64,000 nt of DNA from Chionoecetes opilio (lineage: Eukaryota; Arthropoda; Malacostraca; Decapoda; Majidae), in contig JACEEZ010012792.1 of NCBI GenBank assembly GCA_016584305.1, positions 87,001 to 151,000 on the forward strand, written 5' to 3'. The position numbers were made by a program, and so were the translations under genes. The notes beneath the pieces are model-generated. The model ran no database searches. It saw only the letters and a program-made list of their open reading frames with translations, and was not told the DNA's origin. Of this stretch, positions 1 through 12,423 are shown piece by piece (position 1 is the first letter of the stretch; the number at the start of each line of letters is the position of its first letter).

Positions 1-783
1 TCGCTCTGTCGGCTATGTATATTATACAGTAATTTATAAATGCTATTTATAAATGTTATCTTTCGTAAATGTTTGTTCTATAATATTATCAAATGAAAAA
101 CAGTAAAACACGCTAAAGAAATGCCATTACGAGACTCTGAAGAAATATGCATGAGCTTATTATTCACTTCAACTCTTCGCCATTTAAAACTTTGCGAGTC
201 AACATTTACCATCAAACATATCAATAGAAGCGCAATTTTATTAGCTTTCCATTGGTATATTTCTTTCTGATAAATTAATTAGAACCATGCATTAATTAGC
301 GTTTACTAAATAAATAAAATCATCAATCGGGTAATTTTCCCAATTGATGATGTTATTTATTTTATTAACGCTAATTTAAGCATGGTGCTAATTCATTTAT
401 CAGAAAACAAAATATATAAGTGAATAAATAACATCATCAATCGGGAAAATTACTCGATTGATGATGTTATTTATTTAGTTAACGGTAATGTATGCATGGT
501 TGTAATTCATTTATCAGAAAACGAAATATATCAATGGAAAGCTAATACAATTGCGCTTCTATTGATATGTTTCATGGTAAATGTTGACTCGCAAAGTTTT
601 AAATGGCGAACAGTTGAAGTGAATAATAAGTTCATGCATATTTCTTCAGTCTCGTAATGGCATTTCTTTAGCGTGTTTTACTGTTTTTTTATTTGATAAT
701 ATTATAGAACAAACATTTACGAAGATAACATTTATAAATAGCATTTATAAATTACTGTATAATATACGTAGCCGACAGAGCGA
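1..783. repeat. Fold-back element, about 783-bp imperfect palindrome
   Basis: Bases 1-13 (TCGCTCTGTCGGC) are the reverse complement of 771-783, and the match continues inwards through almost the whole interval with a few percent mismatch and small indels. The centre holds two smaller palindromes around ATCAATCGGG...CCCGATTGAT (about 326-356 and 433-466). No coding sequence of any length is present. This is the structure of a fold-back or long-TIR MITE-like element. The left end coincides with the window edge, so the true length and any target-site duplication cannot be seen. A related half copy lies at 10640-10995, which supports a dispersed family. The superfamily is not recognisable. Confidence 0.8.
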
Positions 784-1975
784 GGGAGAGGACGGAGCGG
801 GTGAGATGACCGAGGCTGATGACGTCACGGCCCATCGCTCAGGCCTTGTATAAAGAAGGCCGTGCCCCAGCGTGTGTTTCAGAGCGTTGTGATGCTGCTG
901 CCGCTCTGTGACTGCTGTGACCATCAAGGCCACGGAACTCTGGGCTTTAATACAAGATGTAGAATAGTCATTCGTACTAGGAGGAGACAAGCGATGAAGT
1001 AAGAGAGAACGCAAAGTGGATACATATTTGTGAAGAGGATCCTATGAGAGAGGGGAGCAGAGCTTCCCTGTGTCAAAAATAAGACCAAGAGACGGCCAAG
1101 TAATCTGCAGCCTCCCCGCCGAGGCACAGTGTTCCCCCGTCAAGCCTTCGGCACACCCCGCATATGTGCCACGCCATGGTGAGCTGATCACCATCACGCA
1201 GCACAGAAAGCAACTATCTACTCTGTCAGCACTCGGGGCGGCAGTGTATCGGTGCAGCGCCCTTCAAGCGCGTAAATATTCATGCGGCCTCACATTACAA
1301 CGTGACCTGTATTGCCCAGCCTGCCGAAGGTTGTCAGCCTTCCGGCCCTAAACCTCGTCCCTCACTAAGCCTTGCAAATCTGGAGCCAAGTTTTACATTC
1401 GGCATCGCTACAACATGCGTCAGGGTCAGCAAGGCCACGAAGTCCAACGCAGTATATTTGCATTTCAAATGTTGGTCTTCCATTAAGGGGAAGTTCCCTT
1501 TGCTGTCGTTACTTCTTAGCCTGTTGCTAATGTTAACTTCTTAGCCGAGATGCTCAATACATCTACGTGACCTTGACCGCAGTGTGTTAAGGAAGAGGAG
1601 GCAACGCTCAACCTTTGCCTAAGGATCAAGCAATTCAGAATGTTGCAAAAAAAAGTCACCGTTGATATCTAAAAAAAAAAAAATCTTCTTAGCATCGCAA
1701 TAGACATGATCGTTGTCATCCTCTCCCTCTTTGATGAGCCTTCTGCTTTGCTATCATATTCCTCACACTCTCAACTTAGCCAGTGTTGTATAGTCAAAAA
1801 GCTTCGTCAGGACCGGTGGGTCTGAATGCTTCCTTTGTATTCCTCCTTTGTCTCCCTGAAGGGCCACGTAGGCACGGGGCACACGGCATGATGCAACTCT
1901 ATCACAGCTTCTGAAAGACCAGGGAAAAAACAATCTGACGGCAGGTTCAAGCATACTGAAAGGAGCTGCATAAAT
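784..1975. other. No recognisable gene
   Basis: Apart from the promoter-like signature at 820-881 this stretch holds only short overlapping frames (up to about 110 codons) with no recognisable domains. It separates the fold-back element from the TIR transposon at 1981. Confidence 0.5.
820..881 (+). promoter_or_regulatory. Possible core promoter: CRE, TATA box, initiator-like
   Basis: A perfect palindromic CRE (TGACGTCA, 820-827) is followed by TATAAA at 849-854 and a TTTCAGAG initiator-like sequence with its A at 881, 32 bases after the first T of the TATA box, a normal TATA-to-start spacing. The first ATG downstream (892) opens only a 36-codon Cys/Arg-rich frame ending at TAA 1000-1002. No recognisable gene follows, so this could be a chance combination or the start of a spliced or non-coding transcript. 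Confidence 0.3.
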
Positions 1976-1980
1976 ATATA

Positions 1981-2165
1981 TAGCCCAGCGGCATAGTAAA
2001 AAATACGAAACCAATTGTTCAAATTGTTCTAAAAGCACCAAATTTGGCACACATGTAGATTCATACATTCTGAACAATTTTGGATATGGAGGCATTCAAG
2101 ATTCTCCCCGTAGCACATTTGGCGGCCATTTTTTGAAAATGGCCGCTATTTACCATTAGCGTCAT
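1981..2165. repeat. Left terminal inverted repeat of the 1981-4225 element
   Basis: This is the inverted copy of 4051-4225. It begins at TAGCCCAGCGGC, directly after the ATATA duplication, and runs to GTCAT at 2161-2165. Confidence 0.8.
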
Positions 2166-2455
2166 TGAATATGTACCATAATTTGTCTTTTTGTGGATGC
2201 TAGAGGTGATAAGTGTGCTAGAGGTGATAAGTAGTGTACAATTACACATACTTGTGTGCTTACCAAATAAAATGGCTACCATTTTACAAGAAAAATGAAT
2301 TTTACTTTGCAGCGGCAGCGCTGGTGGCAGTGACGGCGGCTGCAGTAATAGTATAGTGTTGATAGTCATGGTACTTGTAGTAGTAGCTTGTGGTAACATG
2401 GTGGTGTTTTGTGTCTTTGCAGGTGAGGCTTTGATAACCATTCAACTGGTGGTGG

Positions 2456-4114
2456 ATGACAGCAGCAGCAGCAGCACCACCTGACATCAGAGACGCGTTG
2501 TTCCAGACTGCAGCCATGGCAAAGAAGTTCCAACTGGTCGATACTTTTGAGCAACGTACTCCCACAACACCTCCTGAGACAAACTGGAAGCTGTGTCTTG
2601 TATGTCAAGAGGAGACAACAGAGTCACTTGTGTGCCCAGTACTGTCTAAACGCCGAGACCCTGGGAGTGGATACACGACAATGGCTGCAAACTTGGTCAA
2701 GTTTGATGAACTAGGAAAACTGCCAAGAACTGTTCAGTTACAGAGACTAGATGAAGGACAAGGTGTTGAGGCGACAATGGTTGCCCACCAGGCCAAGTGG
2801 CATAAAACATGTATGCTCCAATACAATAACACAATGCTACGAAGAGCAGAGAAGAGACTCATCGCAAGCAGCTCAGCATTTGGTAGTACTGACAATGTCT
2901 CAGGCAAGCGCGCCAGAACACACTCTTCAGAGCCACTACCAGCGGCACCTCCTGCTTTTTCTGTGGAAAGTCTGGCACAGAGACCCTACATGAAGTAGCA
3001 ACCTTCCAGGTGGACACACGCGTACGGAAGTGTGCAGCGCAAGTTGGGGACAATGAACTCATGGCCAGGCTCAGCATGGGTGATATGGTGGCTCTGGAGG
3101 CCAAGTACCATTCCAAGTGTTTGTTGGCTCTTTACTATCGTGCAAAGACCACTGTAGAAGCCGAGCAGAAAACTGACCATGAAGGTGTGATGTCAAGAAT
3201 CGTACTGGCTGAACTGGTCCTGTATATCGAGGAAACCCACCTAGAAGAGGGCACCGCCCCAGTCTTCAGACTCGCAGATCTTGCAAAGCTATACACGACA
3301 AGAATGGAAGAGCTCGGGGTTGCTTTGTGCAAGAAAGTTAATAGCACAAGGCTGAAAGAGCGCCTGTTAGCCCAGTTACCAGGCCTGAGATCCCAGAGCA
3401 AAGGCCGAGATGTTCTACTAGCGTTGATGAAGACATTGGTGAAGCGCTAGGCAAAGCCTGCGAGCAAGACTGTGAGACTGAGGCAGTCACCTTGCGCGTG
3501 CTGCACAGATAGTTCGGCGATATATGTTTGAAGACACTGACCGATTCCGTGGATCATTCCCGGGTGGTTGTCAGGAGGACTCTGTGCCAAACGTACTAGT
3601 TGCAATGGTAAATATGGTGCTGGATGGCCCCAGCATCAAGAACCAAAGCCATTCCTCTTCGAGACAAGCAGCTCTTTCCATTGCGCAGCTTCTCAAGTTC
3701 AACAGTGTCAAGCAAAGTCGGAAGCAGGGAGCAACCAAGACACAGGAGCCTCCAGCTGTCAGACACAGTACGTCTCAAGAAACTCCTCTTCCAACCTATG
3801 TTGGGCTGATGCTGCATGCTGAAACACGCAAGAGAGGACTTGTGGACAAGCTCTTCTCTCTGGGCCTAAGCATCTCATATGACAGAGTCCTGCGTCTTTC
3901 TGCCCAGATGGGAAACAGCGTGTGTCAGCTGTACCGCATAGAGCAAGTGGTCTGCCCGCCTACCCTGCGTAGCAATGTGTTCACAACTGCGGCTGTGGAC
4001 AACATTGACCACAACCCAAGTGCCACCACAGCCAAGAATGAAGTCTATGTAATGACGCTAATGGTAAATGGCGGCCATTTTGAACAATGGCCGCCATATC
4101 TTCCACAGGGCTAA
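2456..4114 (+). pseudogene. Uncharacterised gene fragment carried by the TIR transposon
   Basis: Three consecutive plus-strand frames give one continuous protein if joined: 2456 to about 2950 (Cys-containing N-terminus with LCLVCQEE, then a WHKTC motif), about 2950-3450 (starting CFFCGK, a CxxC pair, and continuing through HEVATFQVDTRVRKCA), and 3524-4114. Frame changes fall near the T-run at 2956-2960 and near 3420; a stop at about 3511 adds a third break. The last segment reaches VDNIDHNPSATTAK and then runs into the right TIR. From memory, proteins with this VDNIDHNPS-type segment occur as multi-copy uncharacterised proteins in invertebrates and continue well beyond this point, so the copy is C-terminally truncated as well as frameshifted. 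The CxxC and WHxxC residues suggest zinc binding. The function is unknown; it may be a captured host gene or part of a transposon gene set. Confidence 0.6.
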
Positions 4115-4225
4115 TCTTGAATGCCTCCATATCCAAAAATGTTTAGAATATATTAATCTACATGTGTGCCAATTTTGGTGCTTTTAGAACAATTTGAACA
4201 ATTGGTCTGCTATGCCGCTGGGCTA
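4051..4225. repeat. Right terminal inverted repeat of the 1981-4225 element
   Basis: This is the inverted copy of 1981-2165, ending in GCCGCTGGGCTA and followed by the ATATA duplication. The last codons of the internal gene fragment read into this repeat, so the gene is cut off at its inner edge. Confidence 0.8.
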
Positions 4226-4378
4226 ATATAAGTTAACATACACTCGGGTTACCCGAGCACCGAAACTACTGTAAAGAGACTGGTAGAAATAGGACCCTGT
4301 TCTAAATATATGGAATATTCATTATGGAATTCTGTTTAAATGATGCACCGAAACCAAGGCTTCTACACTGGAAAAGAT

Positions 4379-4568
<190 letters not shown>

Positions 4569-5072
4569 AATGTATGGAAGTTGGTATTTGGTTTGTGTTG
4601 CATACTCGTTAATGCGTGCATGAACACAGGGCGTGAGTCTTATGGAGTCAAGACACACACTTTAAGAGAGTTTCCCCTCCCCCTCACTCTGTGCTCTCCT
4701 CGGCTGGCCGGGTCTACAAGTTCACAGAGACCTTGGCTGCCCTTCCACTATTTGTCTTACGCGTTACGAACTTCATCCAACATAAACTGCACCGTCTCCC
4801 TCGATAAACATGCGGCAGACAACAGTAATGCTACTTCAAGGTCAGCGCGGACAAAGCTGAAAGTGAGGTCGGGCGGAGGGGGATTATACATTATTTGTAA
4901 GGAATTTAATTGACGGACAGAAAGAAAGAAAAAATCCTTATAGGGAAATAAGGTCTAGAAAGAGTGACCTGAAATGGATGACCACTAGTTTAAAACACAA
5001 CATTGGAGTAAAAAGAAACATGTATTTAAGGTTCAAGGCTGGACTGGTGAGCAAAGAACAGTATAACGTGAT

Positions 5073-6114
5073 TTTTTTAATTTTTTTTTTAAGTTTATTT
5101 ACATCTCTTACAGAAAAAGAAAAAAAACTTATTGTAACCTTACATAATACCTTAAATTAAACTTACATTACATACTTATACTAATCTTACATCTATACAT
5201 TTATAAAAGATGAGCGGGCACCAGCCCGCCGCTGGAGTCAAGAGCGACTTCCTGTGAGCGAGGCTCGTCACCTCGCTCCATGTTCCGCTGTGTAGTGCGC
5301 TCAGCGGGGAGGAGGGGCGCTGCGCGCCACTACCAACAGCCGAGGCAGGTTCTCTAGTGCCCGCCGGAGCACCAGGGCTGCCCTATCCTCGTCGTCCTTT
5401 GGGCCGCCGATCTGCTGCCTCAGCTGAGCCGTGGCTGGGCAGGACAGCAGGTAGTGCCTTAGTGGGTGTCGGGCGAGGTGGCCACAGTGGTCACACTGCC
5501 GACTCTCGAAATCGTCCCTCAGCTCCTTCAGAGTGCGATAGCCAGGCCGGAGTCGGTGTAGCTTGATCTCGTCTGCCCTGAAAAGCTGGCGGACGGGAAG
5601 CAGTGGGCGGTAGGTGGTGGCTTTGGCATACCAGGCCGCCTGCCGCGATGACGCCTCCATCTCCCGGTGTTGCTGCTCTGTGCAGCACGTCTGGCCATCG
5701 TCTTGCCCTGCTGTATGCTGGGCAGAACGACGGCGGTGACTGTAGGCCACCTGGTGACTGCGCGGGCCGCCTCATCAGCAGCCTCGTTCCCCCGCAGCCC
5801 CACGTGGCTGGGCACCCAGTTGAGTCGCACGTGACGCCCCTGCGCGGCGATTCCTTGGGCGAGGACCAGGATAGTGGTGGTGAGCCGCACGTTGTCCGTT
5901 GGTGGGCTCAGCTGCTGAAGGACCTGTAAGGCAGACCTGGAGTCGGAGTGGACGACCACCATCTCCTCCCGACGGTGGCGGGCGTGCTCCAGGGCGTGCT
6001 GGATTGCCACCAGCTCCGTCTGCAGAGTGGAGCAGTGGTCGGGCGTCCTCCAGGACAGCACCTCCTGCCCTGTGACCACCGCCGCGCCCGTCGCGCCTCT
6101 CTCAGGGTCAACTG
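5073..6114 (-). mobile_element. 5'-truncated RNase H-bearing LINE inserted in the CR1 copy
   Basis: On the minus strand this copy holds the C-terminal part of a LINE ORF2: an RNase H domain (TELVAIQ, HSDSRSAL and WVPSHVGLRGNEAADEAA motifs), then a CxxC-H-C zinc-binding motif (CDHCGHLARHPLRHYLLSC) and a 3' UTR ending in an A-rich tail (T-run at 5072-5090 on the plus strand). It is flanked by a 13-bp direct repeat, AGTATAACGTGAT, at 5060-5072 and 6115-6127: a target-site duplication proving insertion by target-primed reverse transcription. The 5' truncation falls within the RNase H domain just after the first catalytic Asp. Frames 5301-5750 and 5528-6169 (minus) overlap, which indicates an internal frameshift near 5680. 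It is the same family as the copy at 23461-25287. Confidence 0.9.
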
Positions 6115-6127
6115 AGTATAACGTGAT

Positions 6128-7935
6128 GGCGAGGACTGTGAAGAGCTTAACAAGAGTAGCTAAGAACAATTATGAGATTAAAATAGCAGGACAGGCGAAA
6201 AGCGACCCAAAGGGGTTTTATCAGGTATATAAAATCAAGACAAGGGAATTAGTGGGGCCGTTAAGGTTAGGGCAGGGTGAGGTCTTAAATACGGATGAGG
6301 ATATGTGTAAAAATCTAAATTATTATTTCTTAAGTGTTTTTACTGAGGAGGATACACAGACAATACCTGAAAGTGAACAGATGTTCAAAGGAAGCGATGA
6401 GGAGAAACTCAAAGGTATTGAGATAACTAGGGAAATGGTGGAAGAGGGTATAGATCAAATGAAGAATTTTAAATCGCCAGGACCAGATGAAGTGCATCCC
6501 AGAGTATTAAAAAAATGCAAAGAGGTTGTTAGTGAGTCGTTAGTGCACATTTGTAGGAAATCGGTTAAGATAGGCGATGTGCCGTTATTGTGGAGGAAAG
6601 GAAATGTAATCCCCATATTTAAGAAGGGAGACAGAGGACTAAAGTCAAATTATCGACCCGTAAGTCTAACGTCAGTGGTAGGTATATTATTGGAATCTAT
6701 TATTACAAAAAAACATTAGAGAGCACTTAGATAAACATAGGTTGATCAATGATTCACAACATGGATTCAGAAAGGGTAGGTCATGTCTCACCAATTTATT
6801 GAGTTTTTATAGGAAAGTTTATGCGGCGGCAGATAATGATAAGGATTATGATATAATATATCTGGACTTTAGTAAGGCATTTGACAAAGTACCACACGAG
6901 CGAATCTTAAATAATGTTAAGGCTCATGGAATAGATGGGAAGGTTCTTCGGTGGATCAGAGCTTGGCTAAGTAATAGGCAACAAAGGGTTACACTTAATA
7001 GTTCTAAACCTGAATGGGGACAGGTGACAAGTGGAGTTCCACAAGGGTCTGTTTTGGGTCCATTACTATTTTTGATTTACATCAACGACTTGGATAGCGG
7101 GATTAACAGTGATATCAGCAAGTTTGCTGATGATACTAAGTTAGGTAGGATTATTGGATCACAGTCTGATGTAAACATATTGCAGGGAGACTTAGATAAA
7201 CTTAATGAGTGGGCAGTCAGATGGCAGATGGAATTTAATATTGATGAGTGCAGCGTTATGAATGTTAGTAGAAAGAACCCTGGTAATAGATACACCATAC
7301 GCAATGTATCGCTTAAAAGATCAGAAGGTGAACATGATCTTGGAGTGAGGGTGAGCCCAGACCTCCAACCTAGGAAACAATGTATTGAAGCTAGAAATAG
7401 AGCTAATAGAGTGTTAGGATTCATTACCAGAAGTGTTAAAAGTAGAAGTGCGGAAGTTATTCTAAAGCTTTATCTGGCTCTAGTCAGACCTCACCTAAAC
7501 TATGCGGTTCAGTTTTGGTCTCCATATTACAGGATGGATATAGCCTTGTTAGAATCATTGCAGAGAAGGATGACCAAAATGATACAAGGGATGCGTAACT
7601 TTAGTTATGAAAAGAGATTGAAGTTATTAAAGTTACACTCACTCAAGAGACGCAGAGTAAGGGGCGATCTGATAGAAGTTTTTAAGTGGATAAAGGGATT
7701 TAATAAAGGAGAGGTAGGAAAAGTTCTTACGGCTTTTAACCAGGGTAGAACAAGAAGTAATGGATTCAAGCTGGAAGAGCGTAGACTTAGAAAGTAAATA
7801 GGGAAAAATTGGTTCACAAATAGGGTGGTGAATGATTGGAATGGACTCAGTAGACAAGTAGTTAGTGCGGAGTCATTGGGGAGCTTTAAAGATGGGCTGG
7901 ACAAGTTCATGGATGGGGATGGAAGGTGGATGTAG
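6128..7935 (+). pseudogene. Reverse transcriptase of the CR1-like LINE (broken)
   Basis: The product is the ORF2 reverse transcriptase, which copies LINE RNA at the target site. The first frame runs to TAG 6717-6719. A frameshift at the A7 run near 6708-6714 moves translation to the frame that holds 6742-7797. In that frame are motif A (YLDFSKAFDKVPH, about residues 40-52), motif B (SGVPQGSVLGP, about 97-107) and motif C (FADDTK, about 128-133), with the catalytic Asp residues kept. A TAA at 7795 stops the frame, but it reopens directly with IGKNWFTNRVVNDWNGLS and runs to TAG 7933-7935, matching the normal C-terminus of this family. One frameshift and one nonsense codon therefore make it non-functional. 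The homopolymer frameshift could be a sequencing error. Confidence 0.85.
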
Positions 7936-8013
7936 GTAGTGTTAGGTGACAGGAACTACCACTTGTAGGCCTCGCGGCCTCTTGTAGCTTCCTTATTTTC
8001 TTATGTTCTTATG

Positions 8014-8504
8014 TAATGCGCTGTCTCCCCTTCTCTCCCTCACTTTTATGGCGCTTCCCTGTCTCACAACACAAGGTTTATTATGTTCATGTCAAAGCAT
8101 TTATTTACATTGCATCGCGTCCACACTTTAATACGTAGAGAGTGATCGTGAATGTTATGTGTAGGAATGATTGGTGACTGGCACGTAAGGCGGGAGGGTT
8201 GGTGGGGCCGTATCCCTGAGCCTTGCCTGGGTGTACATGCCTGCATGACGCCTCACCACACACGCCCGCTGCCTCCCAGGGTGCTTGCCGTAACTTTCCA
8301 CACGGCGTCACCACTTTCACCGGTGGCGCTTTAGCCTTCATGGTGCCTGGCTCGGGGTCACCCACACGGCTCATCACTACCAACGCTTTATGTCACAGTG
8401 CAAACTAACTAAATATTATAAATGTTCAACCCACCGAATATATATACATTACACATTCCGCAGGTGACGGGAGAAAGCTCTGGGCTGTCGTAGCCATACA
8501 CACC
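8014..8504. other. No recognisable gene
   Basis: Only short frames (about 60-90 codons) without domains lie between the CR1 3' end and the 8.5-kb minisatellite. Confidence 0.5.
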
Positions 8505-8940
8505 TCACACCACGACCATGCACACAGCCTCACCTCACACCACGACCATGCACACAGCCTCACCTCACACCACGACCTTGCACATGCACAGCCTCACCTC
8601 ACACCACGACCATGCACATGCACAGCCTCACCTCACACCACGACCATGCACATGAACAGCCTCACCTCACACCACGACCATGCACACAGCCTCACCTCAC
8701 ACCACGACCATGCACACAGTCTCACCTTACACCACGACCTTGCACATGCACAGCCTCACCTCACACCACGACCATGCACATGCACAGCCTCACCTCACAC
8801 CACGACCATGCACATGCACAGCCTCACCTCACACCACGACCATGCACATGCACAGCCTCACCTCACACCACGACCATGCACATGCCCAGCCTCACCTCAC
8901 ACCACGACCATGCACACAGCCTCACCTCACACCACGACCC
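8505..8940. repeat. Minisatellite, 30/34-bp units, about 14 copies
   Basis: The unit is CCTCACCTCACACCACGACC followed by ATGCACACAG or ATGCACATGCACAG, giving 30- and 34-bp length variants. The frames across it (Thr-, His- and Pro-rich, up to 158 codons) are products of the repeat. Confidence 0.95.
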
Positions 8941-9630
8941 ATCAGCCTCATCTTTCCCTTGTGTGCTTTGCTGTGTGACTCACGCAGAACCTTTTTTTCA
9001 GAATGGACACGACCAAATGACCGTCATTGGTGTTGAGGAGCATAAGTGTGAGTTAGGGATAATGCATAGCTTGATACCACAGCAGTAAAATAATTTTTTA
9101 GGGACCCGCTAGGCATTGAAGTCATGTGGTTGTTTTGTATTGAGTGCAGACCGATCACTGCTTGGCATTCAGGCTGTGATATGGAAATCTGCTCTATTGG
9201 GTCTGTAATTCATTTTATTAAATGATTGGTTGTGAATATTCACATGCACCTGTAAAACATTGAAAACATCGACATTACTGATTTGCATATGTGCAAATAT
9301 GTTTTTTTCGTAGGAAAATGATAATTGCGAGACTGAAGCGCGTGATGCATTTCAGAGTACCTAACATTTTGTCAATTTACGTCCACTAAAGCGCCGGGGA
9401 CCATCGCATCAATAGGAGACCTGACCCTTCAGGTGTTGTACATAGATAAGTATCACTGTCATCATCAGGTCAGGATGCGTGTTTGTGCTCACAAGGCAAT
9501 GCATGAACCACACAATTTGTTGTCATCCCAGATGCTCGATGAAAGGCATTTATTATATATCTGAGACGTGACACTCGCATTCCTGATCTCGCCAGGCAGC
9601 CTTTGAATTCTGCATTGGAACACGTTATTT
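8941..9630. other. No recognisable gene
   Basis: AT-rich unique-looking sequence without supported coding, RNA or repeat features. Confidence 0.5.
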
Positions 9631-9631
9631 T

Positions 9632-10639
<1,008 letters not shown>

Positions 10640-10995
10640 CTGAATTAGAACCATGTATAAATTAGCGTTAACTAAATAAATAACCTCATCAATCGGGAAA
10701 ATTACCCGATTGATGATTTTATTTATTTATTTAACGCTAATTTATGCATGGTTCTAACTAATTTATCAGCTAACGAAATATAGCAATGGAAAGCTAATAA
10801 AATTGCACTTATATTGATACCCTTCATGATAAAAGTTGACTCGCAAAGTTTAAAATGGCGAAGAGTTGAAGTGAATATTAAGTTCATGCATATTTCTTCA
10901 GAGTCTCGTAATGGCATTTCTTTACCGTGTTTTAGTATTTTTTATTTGATAATATTATAGAACAAACATTTACGAAGATTACAGTATATCAAATA
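10640..10995. repeat. Half copy of the 1-783 fold-back element
   Basis: 10645-10757 is a compact palindrome around ATCAATCGGGAAAATTACCC, and 10758-10995 matches the right arm of the element at 1-783 (AAAGTTGACTCGCAAAGTTT, TCGTAATGGCATTTCTTTA and GAACAAACATTTACGAAGAT are shared). The matching left arm is absent, so this copy is one-armed. It runs into a (TA)n tract. Confidence 0.8.
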
Positions 10996-11017
10996 CTGAT
11001 AACGTCTATATAGTGCG

Positions 11018-11180
<163 letters not shown>

Positions 11181-12202
11181 ATGAATCCGAGCGGCCCTCC
11201 GACTTCAGGGCAAGTTCAGGCCCATGTGCAACAGGCCGATATTCTGTGCGCAGTCCAGGTATACAGTGGTCTATGTGTGAACATATGGTGTTATATTTTA
11301 TATTTTTCATGTTTTACATAATTATGTTAAGTATTGAAACTTATTGATAATCATTTGTCGGCCAAAAATGTTCATTGCAGCGACTCAGTGACGATGCATG
11401 TTCTTTGTCAACACAGGAATACTGAATGAGGTGTTGTCATTCCCACTTTGTGCATGATCGGCGTCGTCCATTGTCGTGGTCGAGGTACACGGATGCAATA
11501 CAATTAAAAGCCTATTATATTATGATTATATTTCTAGTATTCATGTTTCCAGGATGTTTTGTTCCTCGCCTGACATCACATAGGACAGCGCGCTCGTCCC
11601 TCCAATGATTACCCGGCCGAGGTGTTACAAGAATAACACGCCCGGCCCGGCACACAGTGTTACGCGAGCCCGTGGTGGCGGGGGGCGGGGCGGGGCTGGC
11701 GGCGTGTGTTCCCAGCGGGCTAAAGTGATGCTGACATTATAGTACGTAGTAGTAGTAGTAGTAGTAGTATATATATATAGTACTAGTAGTAGTAGTAGTA
11801 GTAGAAATAGTAATTTACTATAGTAGTAGTAGAAGAAGTAGTAATAGTTGTAGTAGAAGTACATATACGAAGAATACCTGAAACAATACATATCCATTTT
11901 AATATACAATGACACGGCTGTGTAGTTGTAATGAGGAGACAAGGCGGTGATCAAAGTTAATAAGGACAGAAAATGCATAGAAAAAACTCATAGCAGGAGA
12001 AGGAGGAGGAAGCGGAGCAGGAGGAAGAGCAGGAGGATGCGGACCTCCTTCAGAACCGCTGCTTTAGTCTGTCCTCCCAAACCTCATCGGCCTTAACGAC
12101 CTGATTAATTATGCAAATATCAGCCAATACACGACTACAGTTCAGGCCGCGTGTGTCGGGCAGCCGCGGCCACTTCCCTGCCATGTCCAGACACGCGAAG
12201 GA
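11181..12202. other. No recognisable gene; (TAG)n tract inside
   Basis: A trinucleotide TAG/GTA tract lies at about 11741-11865. The GC-rich stretch at about 11636-11705 has no recognisable gene. Purine-rich AGGAGGA repeats occupy about 11990-12045. Confidence 0.5.
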
Positions 12203-12423
12203 CATAACATAACATAAGAACATAAGAAAATAAGGAAGCTACAAGAGGCCGTTTAGGTTTCAGTCGTCAAATAGTTAGTGTGGAGTCATTAGAGAGTTTT
12301 AAAAGGCGGCTAGATAATTTCATCGATGGGGATGAAAGGTAGATGTAGGTAGTGTAAAGTAATAGGAACTACCACGTGTAGGTCTCACGGCCTCTTGTAG
12401 ATTCCTTATGTTCTTATGTTCTA
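12203..12423 (+). mobile_element. CR1 3'-end fragments, head-to-head
   Basis: 12203-12252 is a minus-strand CR1 3' tip (CATAAGAACATAAGAAAATA). It directly abuts a plus-strand 3' end at 12253-12423, which finishes in TTCTTATGTTCT. Two 5'-truncated copies, or one inverted at insertion, would give this arrangement. Confidence 0.75.

Larger units (their letters stand above)
1981..4225 (+). mobile_element. DNA transposon with long TIRs and ATATA duplication
   Basis: The left end starts TAGCCCAGCGGCATAG at 1981 and the right end finishes CTATGCCGCTGGGCTA at 4225. About 175-185 bp at each end (1981-2165 and 4051-4225) are inverted copies with few differences. The element is flanked by ATATA on both sides (1976-1980 and 4226-4230), a good 5-bp target-site duplication, although a TA-only duplication next to AT-rich DNA is possible. 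Inside each repeat is a smaller palindrome (GGCGGCCATTTT...). The interior carries a broken gene fragment but no transposase I can recognise, so the element is probably non-autonomous. The TIR sequence does not match a superfamily I can name with confidence. Confidence 0.8.
4865..8013 (+). mobile_element. CR1-like LINE, 5'-truncated, split by a second LINE
   Basis: Reading across 4865-5072 and 6128-8013, with the inserted LINE removed, restores a continuous frame: ...LVSKEQYN at the left join and MARTVKSLTRVAKNN at the right. The 3' end carries a conserved stretch ending in ...CTTCCTTATTTTCTTATGTTCTTATG, a short TTCTTATG octamer repeat rather than poly(A), as is typical of CR1-type LINEs. Several other 3'-end copies of the same family occur in the window (12253, 14538, 38129, 38623, 39810, 43774, 44018). 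The copy lacks its 5' part (ORF1 and most of the endonuclease). A reverse-strand, error-rich relative at 14538-17500 shares the YREIRS motif seen here at about 4939-4956. Confidence 0.8.
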
